64,000 nt of DNA, taken from assembly GCA_009823505.1 (NCBI GenBank), contig VZQC01011941.1, positions 2,017,710-2,081,709 on the forward strand, read 5' to 3'. The position numbers and the translations under genes were made by a program. Shown piece after piece: positions 63,145 through 64,000 of this stretch. Positions within the stretch are counted from its first letter, which is position 1; every line of letters begins with the position of its first letter. The notes under the pieces are model-generated. The model saw only the letters and a list, made by a program, of their open reading frames with translations. It ran no database searches and had not been told where the DNA came from. The stretch comes from Rhizomys pruinosus. Taxonomy: Eukaryota > Chordata > Mammalia > Rodentia > Spalacidae.

Positions 63145-64000
63145 GTATCCCTCTCGGTCCATTTTGAGTTTTTTCATTCTCTCTTCTTACTTCTCTGACA
63201 TTTTCTTTTGTTCTTTAATTTCTCTGCATGGTCTGCAATTAGTCCTCTAAGGTCTGTTCTGGGGTCACGTCAGGAGGATGCCATTGTAGCTATCTCATAC
63301 TGGGTTGGTAGAGACTTGGTGCGGAATTATTCTGCACCTGTCCCCTGTTTGTCTCTTTGTGGTCTCCCTGGGCATGTGGGTTTCCCTTTTGTGATCAAAT
63401 CTCAATGCATTTTCAGTTTGTTGAAGGATGAAAGCTTCCTTTCATCCTTCCAATGCCAATTTTTTTCCCTTTTCCTTCCCTCCTAATGTTTTGGGATTGT
63501 GGACTTGTATGTTTCAGGCTTTTTTTTTTATATTTTGGATACTGAAAGTCTCTTCCTTTCCTGTTTTGAATGTTCTTTTAATCAACTGGATACTCTCTCC
63601 TCAAATTCCAGTTGTTGGTGGGGGTGGGGAAGTGGGGGGTGGGGAAATGGGGGATGGGGGTGGGGGTATGGGGGGCCGGGGGAATGGGGGTGGGGGGTTT
63701 CCTGACTTAGCCCATGCCCTGGTACGTTCCTGGAGCAGTGGTGGGCTGGTCCTGACCCCTGCCTGGCTCGGGACCCCAATATGGCATCTGCGCCTGACTC
63801 CAAACCCAGGATCCCCTCCCACTTGTGACTGGGGGGGATCTGGGAAACCCAGCTGGGCAGCCATGCTTTGGCAGGATTTAGGAGTCCAGTCTTGGTCCGA
63901 CAGTCACTGGCCCCCTCTGCCACAACTCAGCAAATCAATTGTCCTGCACCTGTGGGTCAATGCCCTAATTTTACCTTCCTGGAGCAGTGGCTGGCTGGTC
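63145..64000 (-). mobile_element. Possible LINE-1 5' end
   Basis: After the N the sequence changes completely. It holds a G-rich run (63,617-63,700, many GGGG blocks) and a unit that recurs at 249 bp (tggagcagtg with gctggctggtc or gtgggctggtc at 63731 and 63980). Tandem monomers beside non-repeated DNA are typical of rodent LINE-1 promoters. On the - strand the order would be monomers then 5' body. No protein match was made, so this is a suggestion only. Confidence 0.35.

Overview
The window is nuclear DNA from a muroid rodent, probably a cricetid (hamster, vole or deer-mouse type). The SINEs show this: dozens of B1, B2, B3 and ID/B4 copies, together with rodent MaLR-type LTRs. Species cannot be fixed from sequence alone. 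Single-N joins at 1310, 40558 and 63144 mark places where assembly pieces were put together.

About 1-31,560 is the 3' half of Polr3a on the + strand. It encodes the largest catalytic subunit (RPC1/RPC155) of RNA polymerase III. I could place 16 coding exons, from 3586 to the TAG at 31077-31079. They join in frame into about 698 codons, the C-terminal half of a roughly 1,390-residue protein, and cover the funnel/pore, bridge helix, trigger loop, jaw/cleft and C-terminal clamp region. All acceptors, and all donors but one, are canonical. The exception is the exon at 8782-8900, where the expected donor lacks a GT. Introns carry ordinary rodent SINEs, LTR fragments and several minisatellites with units of 48, 44 and 55-58 bp.

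From 31,560 to 40,558 is the 3' flank. By human synteny the next gene in this direction should be DLG5, but none of it is seen here. The flank has a 34-bp minisatellite split by a complete 1,963-bp non-autonomous MaLR/ERVL-type LTR element with a 5-bp target duplication, then SINEs, a LINE-3'-end-like fragment and unique sequence. I see no further protein gene.

From 40,866 to 63,143 is one large satellite array. Its unit is about 39-41 bp, it starts directly at the end of an ERV LTR (about 40,559-40,865), and it contains a 4.2-kb block present twice at a spacing of about 5.6 kb. Because 39 is divisible by three, the array makes 13-residue-periodic open frames on both strands; I do not regard these as genes. 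From about 58,160 to 63,143 the array is full of single-base indels and carries a second, degraded copy of a solo LTR in the same target site as the one at 57,550. This looks like unpolished long-read gap filling that partly repeats the previous segment. The last 860 bp, after the final N, is unrelated sequence with a G-rich stretch and the start of a roughly 249-bp tandem unit, possibly a LINE-1 5' end on the - strand.

No new enzymatic or defence system is visible. The points most worth a second look are the satellite and its higher-order structure, the suspect assembly block, the shifted splice site in Polr3a, and a perfect 31-bp hairpin inside a retro-insertion.
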